From contig JAIQDT010004242.1 in assembly GCA_021521415.1 (NCBI GenBank), forward strand, positions 186,001-250,000: DNA of 64,000 nucleotides. The letters are read 5' to 3'. Each line of letters opens with the position of its first letter. Positions within the stretch are counted from its first letter, which is position 1. The DNA comes from Bidens hawaiensis (taxonomy: Eukaryota; Streptophyta; Magnoliopsida; Asterales; Asteraceae). Shown here one piece after another: positions 46,731-59,276 of the stretch. The notes under the pieces are model-generated. The model saw only the letters and a program-made list of their open reading frames with translations. It had not been told where the DNA came from and did not search any database. Made by a program: the position numbers and the translations under genes.

Positions 46731-46966
46731 CCCAAAGGTGATGTGTTACATCTACTCCTCATTCAAGTCTAATTACAAAGCTTTGTTAATTTTGCTTACA
46801 TGATTTAAATGTCTCACTTATGTCCAAAGGTGATGTGTTACATTTATATCCAGCAAAGTTAATCCGTGCATAATTAAAATAATTGTCTCACTTATGCCCA
46901 AAGGTGATGTGTTACAATTGTTTTGCACATATACTTAAATAAATTTTAATTCTGCCCAAAGGTGAT
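46731..46966 (+). repeat. Four-fold CCAAAGGTGATGTGTTACA motif
   Basis: (T)GCCCAAAGGTGATGTGTTAC occurs at 46730, 46821 (one change), 46895 and, shortened, 46952, each after a CTCACTTATG- or CTTCTG-like lead. It lies between the primer site and where gag should begin. Confidence 0.8.
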
Positions 46967-49900
46967 TTATTTTTTGTTTAAGTAGAACTTTTAATTATAG
47001 TCTATTAGTTTGATGTTAATAATAGACATATCACATCTTCAATAGAATATAATTATCCTCACATTAATGATCCTTCATTAATCTAATGATCATAAACTTT
47101 AATATGTATTATGTTAACCATAATATTACTCACTATCACATTCTTCTATAAATAACGATATCATCCAAATCATCCACTCTAATCTCAAACCCAAATATGT
47201 TTTGCTTCATATAGAGTTTCATTAACTTTTAGCTCTTCTCATTTTTTTATTATCCTCAAGACATGAGCATCTCGTTGCTCCTTCTAATAATAGTAATAAA
47301 GAAGAAACCTAGAACATGAAAAATGGGATGAGTCAAACAGAATGTCTCTTATGATAATCAATAAACTCATGCTATCAAATAGAGTTATCCTGGTTTAGTT
47401 TCTCCTAAAAATAATCTAATATTTATTAAATAATTAAAATAACTCATAAGATGCATGTGTTCCTTGAAAATTCTAACTATAAGGTTAAATGGCATTACCG
47501 AATACATCATAATGTACAGTACCATGACCCATAAAGTTAAGGGCTCACACATGAAAATAAGTACACTTTTCTTATGCATTACATACTAAAATTTTCTATT
47601 ATTACAATTTGCTGCCTTAAAAATCAACTATAACACTCACAAGTACAAAAGGAAAACGAGTATGTTGATTAGCAACACATGTAAAAGAAAAGAATATGAC
47701 AGTGAAACATAAGATGTTATTCAACTCACCACCACTACAACCATAAAGAGAATAATTATAATGTTCATTGACAAAATACAAGTATTACTTCCAGCTTTAA
47801 GTTCTCTAAGGAGAAGTCTCATTGTAAAAATATGTCATTATATTAGGCATAAGTAACAAGGCTATCCATAATTCGAAAGAATATCTGGCTAAAACCGTAG
47901 TCGTATATTAATAATATTTAAGTCTGCTAATCCTAATATTCCAATTAATACATGATAGGTTGAGTCTAGTTCTATAAGTTTCTTTACTGATATCAGCAAA
48001 TAACTAACATGAGTGTTAGTGACAAAATTTAAATGTTAAAGCTATTATAACCATAAAAACTGTCTTCTAATTATACTTTATGATACCTTAAATATTCTAT
48101 AAATTAATCAGAATTTAGTATCATATTTAAGCTACAATATGACAGTTATGAGGTTTGCATAGCCAACAGAAAGTCACTATTATATTAAACTCTCATATTA
48201 TTTGTTATCAGTATCTGGATTGAAACATTTATAAAATAGAACTAGATGATATTACATACTTTCACAACTTTTGTTATCATGCAAATAAAAATTTAACAAA
48301 AGACAAATGAGACCTATAAAATTCATCCATTAAAACCAAATTTCATGAGAAATCATGACACTGTTGACGAGGGTGATTTTTCATAATCGCATTCTTATAG
48401 TGATTTAAATCATGTGTTAGGTGCCCTAAACATTACTTGGCTTAAGAAATAAGTATGGGTCCACCAGAAGTTATATTTCACTTACATTCGTGGAACTTAT
48501 TCAAATGGAATTTTCAGACATAATTCTTTATCATTTAAAAGGCTATTTACTTGTATCCAAACTGTCTTCTATGATCCGCGGTCTTAAAGTGATCCATTCA
48601 TATATACTTAATACGATTTCTTCTAATATGTCCCTAAGTTTACTATGACATCTGGACGTTAATGAAATCAAATCAAGTCTAACATATATATAACATATTC
48701 TCATGTCACGCACATCATTGAAACTTCTCTTGTATTTTTCCTAGAGATATTAAAGATCAGTGGGAGCCTTAAATGTCTCAATCATAACTTACAAGATTTG
48801 CAAGAGGTGGGGGGTGAAAACTTTATATAATCTCAATTACACATCTTGTACAAGACACTGCTCAATCACAACACTATTATATCAAAACTTATCTCTTTAG
48901 AATTTACAATCTCTTACAAAAGTTTCATTGTTGCTTAAAGTGGGCAAATTCGGATTTCTTACTAAACTAATCCTCAACAAGAGAAACTCCAACAACTTAT
49001 ATTAGTAACTTGTTTCTCTGTTAGAATCTATTGGTCTATAAATATTGACCCTAAGCATGCTAATTTTCTAACGGTTTCTAAGGTCAGTGGGAGCAGTAAA
49101 AGTCCTTATAATGACTTGGCAAAAGTACAAAAGGCAGGGGGAAGAGAGTCATTAAATTTTACTCCTAATTTAACTCCAATTACACCTCATGTACACCATG
49201 CTGTACCAACTCTTACACACTTAGAATCCTGAAAATGATAGCAACCTAACCAAGAGCTAATTCATAAAACTGAAACTTCAAATAAACCCAATAATCAACT
49301 CAGGAGGTCATCTAGGTTTTAAAACCTACTAAACTTGATGATTATGTAAGCTCCCTAACTAAAGTTGAAATCGATGTTGGAAAGTTTAATGATCATACCT
49401 CTTCTAATTAAACCATTAAATCAATCAATATTCTAAATGGAATAAAGCTATTATTAGCAAATTAGACTAAACTTCATAAGTCAGAATAACGTTTAAGATT
49501 TTGTTGAAACACCTAAGGGTGTTCATAACTAAATTAAATCCTAACACAAACGTTAAGACACAAAGAAGCATGATTGATTGTTAAAGGTTATATTCAAGGA
49601 GAAATCAATTATCAAAGAATCTTCTTACCTATATTACAAAAGATTTCTTTAAGTATCATTATTGTTCTAGTAGCTTATAATAGTTAAGAGCTACATAGAT
49701 GAATATTAAAGCAACTTTCCCTAACAATTGACTTACATATTTATATGTTCATAACACAACCTAAAAGTTATAAACCGAAGGTTAAAGAACATTTAGTCTA
49801 TAAGTCAATAGAATCCATATATGGGTTAAAGCAAACATCAAAATGTGATGAAATCTTTATACAATTATTTTCATCAAAAACCTAGTGGATTAATGTACCT

Positions 49901-51055
49901 ACCTCAAGATGAGTGGGAGCAACTAAAAACGAACTTGTCCTTATACAGATGACATTCTTCTAACAAGTATATGTTACATAAGTCAAAGCATTGTTCGTAC
50001 ATACTTTTATGTGATAGATCTCAGAGATATCCCTTACATAATGAATATCATAACATTCTGAGATAGACCCAAAGGGACATTAGTTTTGTTCTGTAATTTT
50101 ATCTTAAATGGGTCCTTATACATGTAACAAACAATATTGCTCTATTTAGAGGATAATAGGATCACTGAGATTATTACTTTATGCTTCATTAAGTAGAAGC
50201 CTTATGTAGGTTCAAGTCTATACTCGTTCAGATATTACTCAAAATTGCAACACACTAGATATGTCTAGATTAATGTGAAACATCTAAAAAGAGTATTAAA
50301 ATATCTTTAAAAGAAACGAAAGACTATAATTTAAAAAGAAGAAGTGAGAATTCAAACCAGTAGGAGTCATAATGAACTGATAACAACAACCTAAGTCATA
50401 ATGACATAATATGTTGATTAATTACAATGTCGTTGAATATTTACTAGTGAACTCAGAAGTTTTATTAAACTCCAGATAAATTATATATTGAAGACTAATT
50501 GTGATAAAGTCAGCTACCATGTTTTCTCAAACAGTAACAGTTTGAGAGGTGCTGCATTAAATTTCGATATGAAACTAATTATTCATTTATGAACGAAGTG
50601 AGGAATCTAAATTTTCGTATCGCATACATTCATGATATGCTTAAGGATCCTATAACTAAAAGTCTACCCATAAGTATTATGAAAGCGCTTATAATCATGA
50701 GGGGTTTATTGATTACCATGTACAACTGCATATCGTACTATGAATGATTAACTATTAATATTTCCTCACTAGTTTTGATTTTGTATGTCTCTTAATATGT
50801 TCTGCATGCATAATGACATATAGACAAATTATTATATAAATCAAACGTTTGAAGGGCTTACTTGAAAATTTTGATCATAACTACTTAGGTTTTAAATAAG
50901 AATTGCAGTATGATTAATGGGGGTTTTGAGCTGATGTTCAATTCAATGACTGTATTTCTCTGCTCCAGTTTAAGTTTAAAGCTAAAATGAGTGTTAACTC
51001 CTGATCAGGCTTATCTAATACTCATAATAAATTATTACTCGGCCAAGTGGGAGAA

Positions 51056-51481
51056 TGTAAGATTATATATACTTATATAATGCCATTATAATCATTTATA
51101 TAATAATAGATCATAATATTAATTATATCTTATTATATATTAGTTTGGTAATTGTTGATGAGCCATATTACCTATAATTAACTAATAAAGGGTTACCCCT
51201 TGGGTGTATATAAAGAGAGATAAATATTAACATCATAACCTAATCACACACATAACAATTGTGTGTGCCTTTTCTCTCCTAAAGCTGGGTTCCTCTCAAG
51301 AACCCTAACACCATCCTTAACTATGCATCCTAAAGGGGAACTCGACCAAGCTGACAACCATGTCATCTACATCATTCTCTTTTGCGATTACTAATCTCCA
51401 TGTTGTAACAGATACACATATAATTATAGATTTATCATATTATTCATGTTTTCTATTATCACCATGAGAAATTGATCTACA
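51056..51481 (+). repeat. 3' LTR (426 bp)
   Basis: Starts TGTAAGATTATATATAC after the purine tract and ends TTGATCTACA. The next five bases, CGTAG, are the right target copy; the left one is lost with the 5' end. Confidence 0.82.
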
Positions 51482-53601
51482 CGTAGTTGCAAATAAATAA
51501 GTAATACTACATGGTATAGTATCAAATATACTAATTAGTATGGTAGTTGGCTTTTGGAACGACAAACACGTTGGAAGTTCTATTTCTTTATCAAGGATAA
51601 GAATAAATATATCACCATCAATGATTTAATTTGTTTCATTATAGGTGCTTTCAAATAATTTTAGTAATATTAATAAATAATTTAGTTATATGAATAAGAA
51701 AAACATGTTATGGCATTTGATTAGCTAAACAATCATAAACATCGGTATCAAAAAAAAAAGGTAACTCGCTGATTTAAAAAGCCTTAATATTATTTGGATT
51801 GGTGTTATACTGATTGACGTTATCTGGGAATCCTTGTCAATAAGATATGAACTATGAAGACATCATTATTAATTAAATTTCTAAAAATATAAAAATATGA
51901 TATTTGACAACTTGTTTCATATTGTTTTGTGTTGGGTATAATCGCTATGATTTCGTTTATGCTTTAGATGTATGTTGATATTTATTGTTGCTCCTAAGTT
52001 TTGAAATTAATACTTGTTTTGGAGCCTAGAACTTAAATTGTCTCTTTCAAACTGATGAGAAGACTTCCAATAAATGTGAAGTTCAAGCAAAGAACGATAT
52101 TTGTACATTGAAGCATATTGGTGATGAGGCTACACGATAGCTATGAAATGTCATTGGTGCTATATTTGGACAAGTATTTAATAAACACGTTAGGTTAGAT
52201 GATTCAGAAAGTATGTTTCCAATAAGAAGATTATAGAGGTAAACATTAAACAAAAAATTGTATAGCAAACATTAAAAATATTATTAATATTCAAATAGCA
52301 AAATTGTTGGTTCCTTGATTGTTTTAAGTTATTTTGGTTTGTACTTATATTGTTTCAATTCAACCTAGTGGTTGGACAATGTAGCTTGGTATGTGTTCTA
52401 GTTAAAACAAATAGTGAAAATTGTACCGAACTGACGGGTTTTGTGTTAGTGCGTTGAAAGGAACTCAAACATGACCATATATTTATTCATGTCATAGATA
52501 TCAGTCTTAGCCCATATGCTTATTGTTTAACCAAAACATGACTTTTATATTTACTCATGTTCAATATATTGACATGTCTAATTTTTTTGTAATTTAAACA
52601 CGACACGCGTCTATCTAACAAGTCAAGATGTTGGTGGGTTATAACAATCGAACTTTTGTAATTAGAATTCAATTAAGATCAAGTTCAATTTAGTTTGAAT
52701 AGATCATTGTAGAGGAATAAGTAAATTAAGCTAAGATGTGAATAAGAGGTAACATCATCTTCATTGAAATCATATAACTGGAATAGTGTGTACAAACTCA
52801 TATGTTCCCCTTCAACCTTAGCTCATCAATTCAAGTACAAATCAATTAATAATGAAGCTGGACTGAAAAGTGTGTTAGATCATGAGACTTTAATGTTCTG
52901 TTTATACAAGGCTAAGAACTACTAATGATCTAAGGTATGAAAGCGACATCTACCTATCATAACAAACTTGATTTTCAGTTGTTGATCATTATACAGAAAC
53001 TGTCACATTAAAACAACCAATCACAATGAATACTAGCTAAACTACTATACAAATGAGAACTAATATGATAAATGCCAGTTGCTTCTTCAATCCAACTCTT
53101 TTGTTTGTCATCAACAATTCTTCTATATTAGTTGTTTTATAAAGTAGCAGTTCTTCTTTTAGGAATCCATCGTTTGCATCTTGGGAGCAATCCTTTTACA
53201 ATTTATACTTATAAGTTGTTTGGAACTTGAGTTGTAATTCATAGTTAAGAGCCAATGTTTCATCATCTTCCCTTTGCAGAGTTAGTATCAAAATGTCTTT
53301 TTTTGCTTATATGACTTAGTCCAAGTAATGGGGTTAAGGGTGAGTTATGACGTGAATGCTCTAAAAAATCATGAGACGGAGACGATGTGTTGGTTTTGAT
53401 ATGCTTAAAGGGAATGAAATCCTCGTATAAGGTGATCTCATTTCATTAACCAACCAAACATCCTATTTTTTCATTCATTCACTCACAATGAATCATTCTT
53501 TTTCGTCTATCATTTCAGCGCACCAATAACTTTATAATCATACCAACCGAAAATACTTAGGTTAATTAAACAAGTTAAACATTTCAATCCAAACTTCATA
53601 T
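51482..53601. other. Intergenic, no gene recognised
   Basis: 2.1 kb of AT-rich DNA; the only frame of note (minus 52083-52268) has no motif. Confidence 0.45.
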
Positions 53602-53610
53602 ATTAATTAA

Positions 53611-54043
53611 GGGGCAATTTTAACTAAGTTTCAAAAGTGTTCTAATTAGGTCACTCAACTTTAAAAAGTGTTACAATTAGGTCACTCAACTTTCATATTT
53701 TATTAAATTAAAGGTTTTAACATGTTTTTTAACGCTTTTAATTTTTGTTTCACATAAAAAATATTTTTTATCTTTTTTTTATGTTGACGTTGAGTGGCGG
53801 CGTGGATTTTATTTTTTATTTTTGAATTTTAATATAATTAACGTTTTTTAATTTTTTAAAAATATAACTATCTATATTGCAAATTTCGACCCCCACATCT
53901 TATCCTCCATTTCTTTCTTAATAAACGAAAAAATTGGTGAGACTCGATTTGAAAATTTAGTGACCCGATTTAGAAAAAATATGCATAAGTGATCTAATTG
54001 AAACACTTTTAAAAATTGGTTATTATTCTATAAGATATTCCCA
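53611..54043. mobile_element. MITE (433 bp) with 9 bp duplication ATTAATTAA, Mutator-like
   Basis: ATTAATTAA flanks it at 53602-53610 and 54044-54052; 9 bp is the Mutator-like duplication length. The ends GGGGCAATTTTAAC and, read inward, GGGAATATCTTATAG are weakly inverted, and inside both arms AAAAGTGTT...AATTAG(G/A)TCACT is well conserved in inverse orientation. No coding. It sits about 270 bp upstream of the VSR start codon. Confidence 0.75.
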
Positions 54044-54314
54044 TTAATTAAACATTAAAAAAGACAAGTAAACATCTAACAATGTCCGTTAATAAGGATA
54101 TTGTTGATTAATATAGCAAAATAGTCAACAAAAGTGAGGACTACAAGTCTAGAATGAGTAGTTGGTAACCAAAACAGTATACGATAAAAACAACAATAAC
54201 AATCAAATTCACCATTCCTCACTCAAATCACACGTTCAACATTTGTTCTTGACAAAACCCCAATTCCAACTCTAATAAATAAATTAGGGTTGTTTTAATT
54301 AATCCCACGCCACC

Positions 54315-57300
54315 ATGGCACCCATCAAATCAGTTCTAGGGTTTGTAATATTGAGCTGCTGCATGTATTATTATTATTACCAACCAGTAATGGGTAGATT
54401 CGTAGTGGAAAAGAACAGCCTGACTGTGTCATCACCTGACAGCATAAAGGGTAACCATGACAGTGCAATCGGTAACTTTGGGATTCCGCAGTACGGCGGC
54501 AGTATGGCTGGCACCGTCGCCTACCCGAAAGAGAACCGAAAGGGCTGTCGGAGGTTCGATGAGTTTGGGGTGTCGTTTAAGGCCAAACCGGGTACTTTGC
54601 CCACCTTTGTGTTGGTTGATCGTGGAGGTAATCATTCAATTCTTTGTTTGTTTGTTTGTTGTTATTGTTAATTGCTATATTTGAGTTTAAGTTTGTTTTT
54701 TTGTGGTTTTGGTAAGTGTCTTTAATTGTGCATACTTTATTAATTGTGTTTGAATTAATTGGTCAATACCAATTTAAGAACTTGACAACAGTTATTCAGA
54801 AACTGTAAACTGTATTGATCAAATCCTTAGCCACCAATAGGGATTAATCGGATTGGAATTTTATTCAATTTTGAATGATCATGAACAATTTTGACCGGTT
54901 TTAAAGAATTTGATTGATTTTGACTGGTACCGGTCGGTTTTAGGGGCTGATTAGGTGAAATCAAATCAGTGGCCCTCTGGTTAATGGCCACTTCTTTTTG
55001 AACGCTGATCTTTATAATGAATTGAAGGGTGAATTTTTTCAACATAAAGATTGATTTTTTCACTCAAGTTCATGCTAGTAATTGTAATGTTTTGGTATCC
55101 AGATTGTTTCTTCGCGTTAAAGGTTTGGAACGCGCAAAACGCGGGTGCATCGGCGGTTCTTGTAGCAGACGACATTGAAGAGCCGCTAATTACAATGGAT
55201 ACGCCTGAAGAAGATGCAGCATCTGCAAAGTACATAGAAAACATAACAATCCCATCTGCTTTAATTTCCAAAAGTTTTGGTGAGAAGTTAAAGAAAGCAA
55301 TAAGCGATGGCGATATGGTGAATGTGAATCTTGATTGGCGAGAATCGGTCCCGCATCCGGATGATCGTGTAGAATACGAGCTTTGGACCAACAGCAACGA
55401 TGAATGTGGAGTCAAATGTGACATGTTAATGGATTTTGTTAAGAACTTCAAAGGGGCGGCTCAAATTCTTGAAAAAGGCGGTTACACGTTGTTTACACCT
55501 CATTATATAACATGGTATTGTCCTCAAGCGTTTACGATAAGTAAACAATGTAAGTCGCAGTGTATTAATCATGGAAGGTATTGTGCCCCGGATCCTGAGC
55601 AAGATTTTAGCACGGGTTACGAGGGGAAAGATGTGGTGATTGAGAATTTGAGGCAGTTGTGTGTGTTTAAATTGGCGAATGAGACGAATAAACGATGGGT
55701 TTGGTGGGATTATGTGACAGATTTTCAAATAAGGTGTCCGATGAAAGATAAGAAGTATAATAAGGAGTGTGCGGATGCGGTTATTAAGTCGTTAGGGATT
55801 GATTTGAAGAAAGTTGAGAAGTGTATGGGGGATCCGAATGCAGATTCGGACAATCCACTTCTTAAGGAAGAACAAGACGCCCAAGTATTAAAATGCGGTT
55901 TATACGTTGTGAGCGTTTTTTGGATTTTAATCGTGTGAATAAATGAAATGTTTTGTTTTTTGTTTCAGATTGGGAAAGGATCGAGAGGTGATGTGACCAT
56001 ATTGCCTACGTTGGTTGTTAATAATCGACAATATCGAGGTTAGTTTTTATGCATGCGCACCTTTAAATTAGGGAGGCCAGTTTCGGCCTGCTTGTTTATA
56101 AGCAGGTCAATTCGGGCTATCTTTTCTATGTAATGGTCAAATAGAATATTTAAAAATGCCTAAAATAGGAAATGTGTCAAAAGTCTTTCCAAACTGTATT
56201 TGTAATACATATTTTTACTTGCGTAAAAAAAAGTCTTCCAAACTGTTTTAAGTCGGGTTGGTGGGTTGATGGGTTAGGTTGTTCAACCCGGACACGACCC
56301 ATATTTTTATTCGCGTAAAAAAAATTTGACCCTCACTTGCACTTTCTTAAAATCGTGTAACCCGAACATGACCTATTTAACCCATTTACGGCTTGACAGG
56401 TTGACTTGTTCAACCCAAACGCAACACTTATATTTATTCGTGCCAAAAAAGATAATCTCTAACCAACTGAAAATTGTGTAACCCCAACACAGCCTGTTTA
56501 ACCCACTTATCTAAACATGTCAAATGGGTTGACGGGTAATAATCAAGTTGTAACCTTGTTAAGCGGGCTGGTAGGTTGTAAAAAAAATGGGTTAAACGGG
56601 TCATAATTGGGTTAGTGGATCAACTTATTTAGATAAACGGGTTGGTGGGTTGACCTGTTTAACTAAAAGGGCTAAACAGGTCAACTTGAACACGACCCAT
56701 TTAATCCATTTATTTAAACGTGTCAAAACAGGCTGGCAGGTAATAACTGTAAACATGTTAATAGGGTTGGTGGGTTGTAAACAAATGGGTTGAACTGGTT
56801 AGTGGGTCGAGCAGGTTGGCGAGTTGACCTGTTTACCTAAACACGCTAAACAGGCCAGCACGAACGCGATCCGTTTAATTAAACATGTCAACCCGAACAT
56901 GACCCGTTTTTTATATAGGTTAGATACGTAAACTCAAAACCTGATTATTTCCATGCCGTGTTCAGGATGCGTGGGCAATTGCCATCCCTACATAAAACCT
57001 TGAAATGATATAGCTTGTGTAATCATATTATAAATGTTGCGGTTACAGGAAAGTTGGAGAAAGGTGCGGTTTTAAAGGCCATTTGTGCAGGTTTTGAAGA
57101 AACAACCGAGCCAGCTGCCTGTCTTAGTGACGGTAACCTATAATCATCAATTTATATGTAATTAGTTAATTACACAACACTTAATATTGGATTAGTTAGT
57201 TACTTAGTTTAGTTATGTTTTATTTCAGATGTGGAAACAAATGAGTGCTTGGATAACCACGGTGGCTGTTGGTATGACAAAAACACCAATGTAACTGGAT

Positions 57301-58417
57301 GCAAGGTACATATTATATAACTTGTGAGCTTATTATATTATTGTGTATATCATTATTTGTATTATTCCTGAATCCATTTGTACCTATAGGATACTTTTCG
57401 TGGGCGAGTCTGCGAATGTCCCTTGGTTGATGGAGTACAATTTAAAGGAGACGGTTATACCTCATGTGAAGGTAATACTTTTTATGGACTTTTTTTTTAA
57501 ATGTGGTGTTTTATAATGAATAACTTCTTTGAATAATAACGTGCTGTTTTATAATGAATGAACTTCTTTGAACTCTGTTTATAGCAAGTGGGCCCGGACG
57601 TTGCAAGATCAATAATGGAGGATGTTGGCATGATACCCGAGACAGGATTTCGTACTCTGCTTGCTCGGTATATACTCTTGTAACATCTATATATTTTAAA
57701 ACATTTTTTTTAATTAGTGTTACATCGGTCAACATTTTGTTAAACAGGATAGCGGGAATGGTAAATGTGCATGTCCACCTGGATTTAAAGGTGACGGCGT
57801 CAATAGTTGTGTAGGTAAGTATTTGGTTTCAAGTAGTTGGTCAAAGACTCAAAGTCCAAGTTCTTATTCATGAATTTTGACGAGCGCAGATATTGACGAA
57901 TGCAAAGAGAAGAAAGCGTGCCAGTGTCCTGAATGCAGTTGCAAGAATACATGGGGAAGCTATGATTGTGCATGTAGTGGTGACCTTCTGTATATGAGAG
58001 ACCATGATACATGCATAAGTAACCTCTTTTACAATAAACCTTTATAAAGCTAACTGGCTAGATCCATTATTTTCGTATGGGCTCTAATCTTGTTTGTGGT
58101 TCGGTTCAGGTAAAAGGGTTGCTGAAGCTAAATCTGCATGGACTGCAGTTTGGATTATTATGCTGGGTTTAGCCGTGGCTGGAGCCGGTGCATATCTTGT
58201 GTACAAGTATAGAATAAGGGTGAGTACTATTTATCATTATTATTATTGTTCATCTTTTCATGTGTTTATGTTCTTGATCAAGTAAAGTGGAATAATGTCG
58301 TATATTATGTTCGTTTAGACGTACATGGATTCGGAGATAAGAGCTATAATGGCACAATACATGCCTTTGGACAACCAAAGTGAAGTTGTGAATCATGTGA
58401 GTGAAGATAGAGCTTGA
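54315..58417 (+). CDS. VSR: Vacuolar sorting receptor, VSR3/VSR4 type, 11 exons, 631 aa
   Basis: Exons: 54315-54627, 55103-55884, 55969-56038, 57049-57132, 57229-57305, 57390-57471, 57585-57667, 57748-57814, 57890-58018, 58110-58219, 58319-58417; all GT-AG, summing to 1896 nt in frame. The start has the context GCCACCATGG. Order: signal peptide (about 1-27), PA cargo-binding domain ([28 protein letters not shown]), central domain ([43 protein letters not shown]), cysteine-rich EGF repeats (about 400-560), one membrane helix (about 575-594) and a cytosolic tail with the YMPL adaptor-binding motif (613-616). VSRs carry soluble proteins from the trans-Golgi to the prevacuolar compartment. [17 protein letters not shown] and the tail ending SEDRA point to the VSR3/4 branch. 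It appears intact. Confidence 0.96.
54363..54380 (+). repeat. Tyrosine run in the VSR signal peptide from a TAT-type microsatellite
   Basis: ATGTATTATTATTATTACC encodes M followed by five tyrosines inside the predicted signal peptide. Confidence 0.85.
56230..56950 (+). repeat. Degenerate CGACCCATTTAACCC / GGGTTGACGGG repeats in VSR intron 3
   Basis: Intron 3 (56039-57048) is the longest intron and is filled with alternating motifs such as AACACGACCCATTT, TAAACGGGTTGGTGGGTTGA and TTTAACCCATTTA in both orientations. It looks like an old non-coding transposon fragment of a type common in plant introns (inference). Confidence 0.65.
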
Positions 58418-58714
58418 AGTCAAGATTTGTGAATGATTTGTCGGGAATATGGAGATGTTTTGACATCCGACCGATGAACTCATAAGATGATGTTGTCTAT
58501 GCACATTTGTGTACTATGATAGACATTAGAGAAGTCTAGAAAGCTTGTAAACTTGGGAGTGTGAGCCTTCTTTTATGTTGGTTTAAGTTTGTCACTTGTA
58601 TTTGTGCTTGATTAATTGGTTTTGTGGCGGATCATCGTGATACTCCTTCACTAATAGGGTTCGTGGTGGATCATCTTGTGGTGGTATCTTTAGTTGTGTA
58701 ACAGAAAGAAAATA
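58418..58714 (+). other. VSR 3' flank, probable 3' UTR
   Basis: No reading frame; TTGTGGTGGATCATCTTGTG-type direct repeats (GTGGCGGATCATCGTG / GTGGTGGATCATCTTG) occur at 58624 and 58662. No clear AATAAA is visible. Confidence 0.4.
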
Positions 58715-58978
58715 ACATTTAATAGACGTGCACAAAAAAACCGGTTCCGGAACCTAACTGGTGGAACCGAACCGGAACCGGTTTCAGTTCCAACCCGGTT
58801 GGTACAATACCCGGTTTGGGTAGTTTTGTACTCGAAAATCGTACCCGGTTCTCCTATTTGTATGTCAGTATCAGTTCCAACCCGGTTCCTACCCGGTTCT
58901 TAATTGGAACCGGTTCGGTTCGTACCTGGAAAAACCGGTTTCGACGGGTTTTTTTTGAAGGGTCAAACAAAAGTCAAA

Positions 58979-59156
58979 CTAGCCGTTGGAACCGGTTCCA
59001 ACGGTAATATAGCCGTTGGAACCGGTTTTTTAGACGCCAATTAGCCGTTGGAACCGGTTCCAACGGTAATATAGCCGTTGGAACCGGTTTTTGAGACAAT
59101 AGATCCGTTGGAACCGGTTCCAACGGTAATATAGCCGTTGGAACCGGTTTTTGATG
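58979..59156 (+). repeat. Left subterminal GTTGGAACCGG repeats of the hAT element
   Basis: A unit of about 62 bp, CCGTTGGAACCGGTTCCAAC then GGTAATATAGCCGTTGGAACC, is repeated three times with differing 10-15 bp linkers. The palindromic core is a good candidate for transposase binding. Right-side copies are at 61975-62020 and 62150-62220. Confidence 0.85.
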
Positions 59157-59161
59157 CCCAA

Positions 59162-59172
59162 ACCTATATATA
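59162..59172 (+). promoter_or_regulatory. TATA box of the hAT transposase
   Basis: CCTATATATAA lies about 110 bp before the ATG at 59277, just inside the subterminal repeats. Confidence 0.55.
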
Positions 59173-59276
59173 ACTTGTTTCCACCACTTGTTTCACCACC
59201 AAACTCAAAAACAAACTAAAATACTACTCCTTTAGCAAACCCGTTCCTTTACCCGACCATCCAACTAAATATTATT

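Larger units (their letters stand above)
45681..51481 (+). mobile_element. Copia-type LTR element, 5' LTR truncated, coding unreadable
   Basis: The 3' LTR is complete (51056-51481). The 5' LTR (45681-46001) matches it from its 107th base on, so the first 106 bp are missing. A TGGTATCAAGAGC primer site (46004-46016), complementary to initiator-Met tRNA as in copia elements, follows the 5' LTR, and GGCCAAGTGGGAGAA precedes the 3' LTR. The 5 kb core has no frame above about 64 codons, but YTRSDI and VKHLKRVLKYL-like pieces near 50216-50310 and LPISIMKAL near 50671-50697 are echoes of copia RT/RNase H in the right order. Confidence 0.8.

Noticed and set aside
55426..55728. 100-codon minus-strand frame opposite VSR exon 2
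   Set aside because: It is the antisense shadow of a well-supported exon.
58694..59007. Frames of 63-69 codons over the GGAACCGG repeats
   Set aside because: They translate the subterminal repeats of the hAT element in arbitrary frames.
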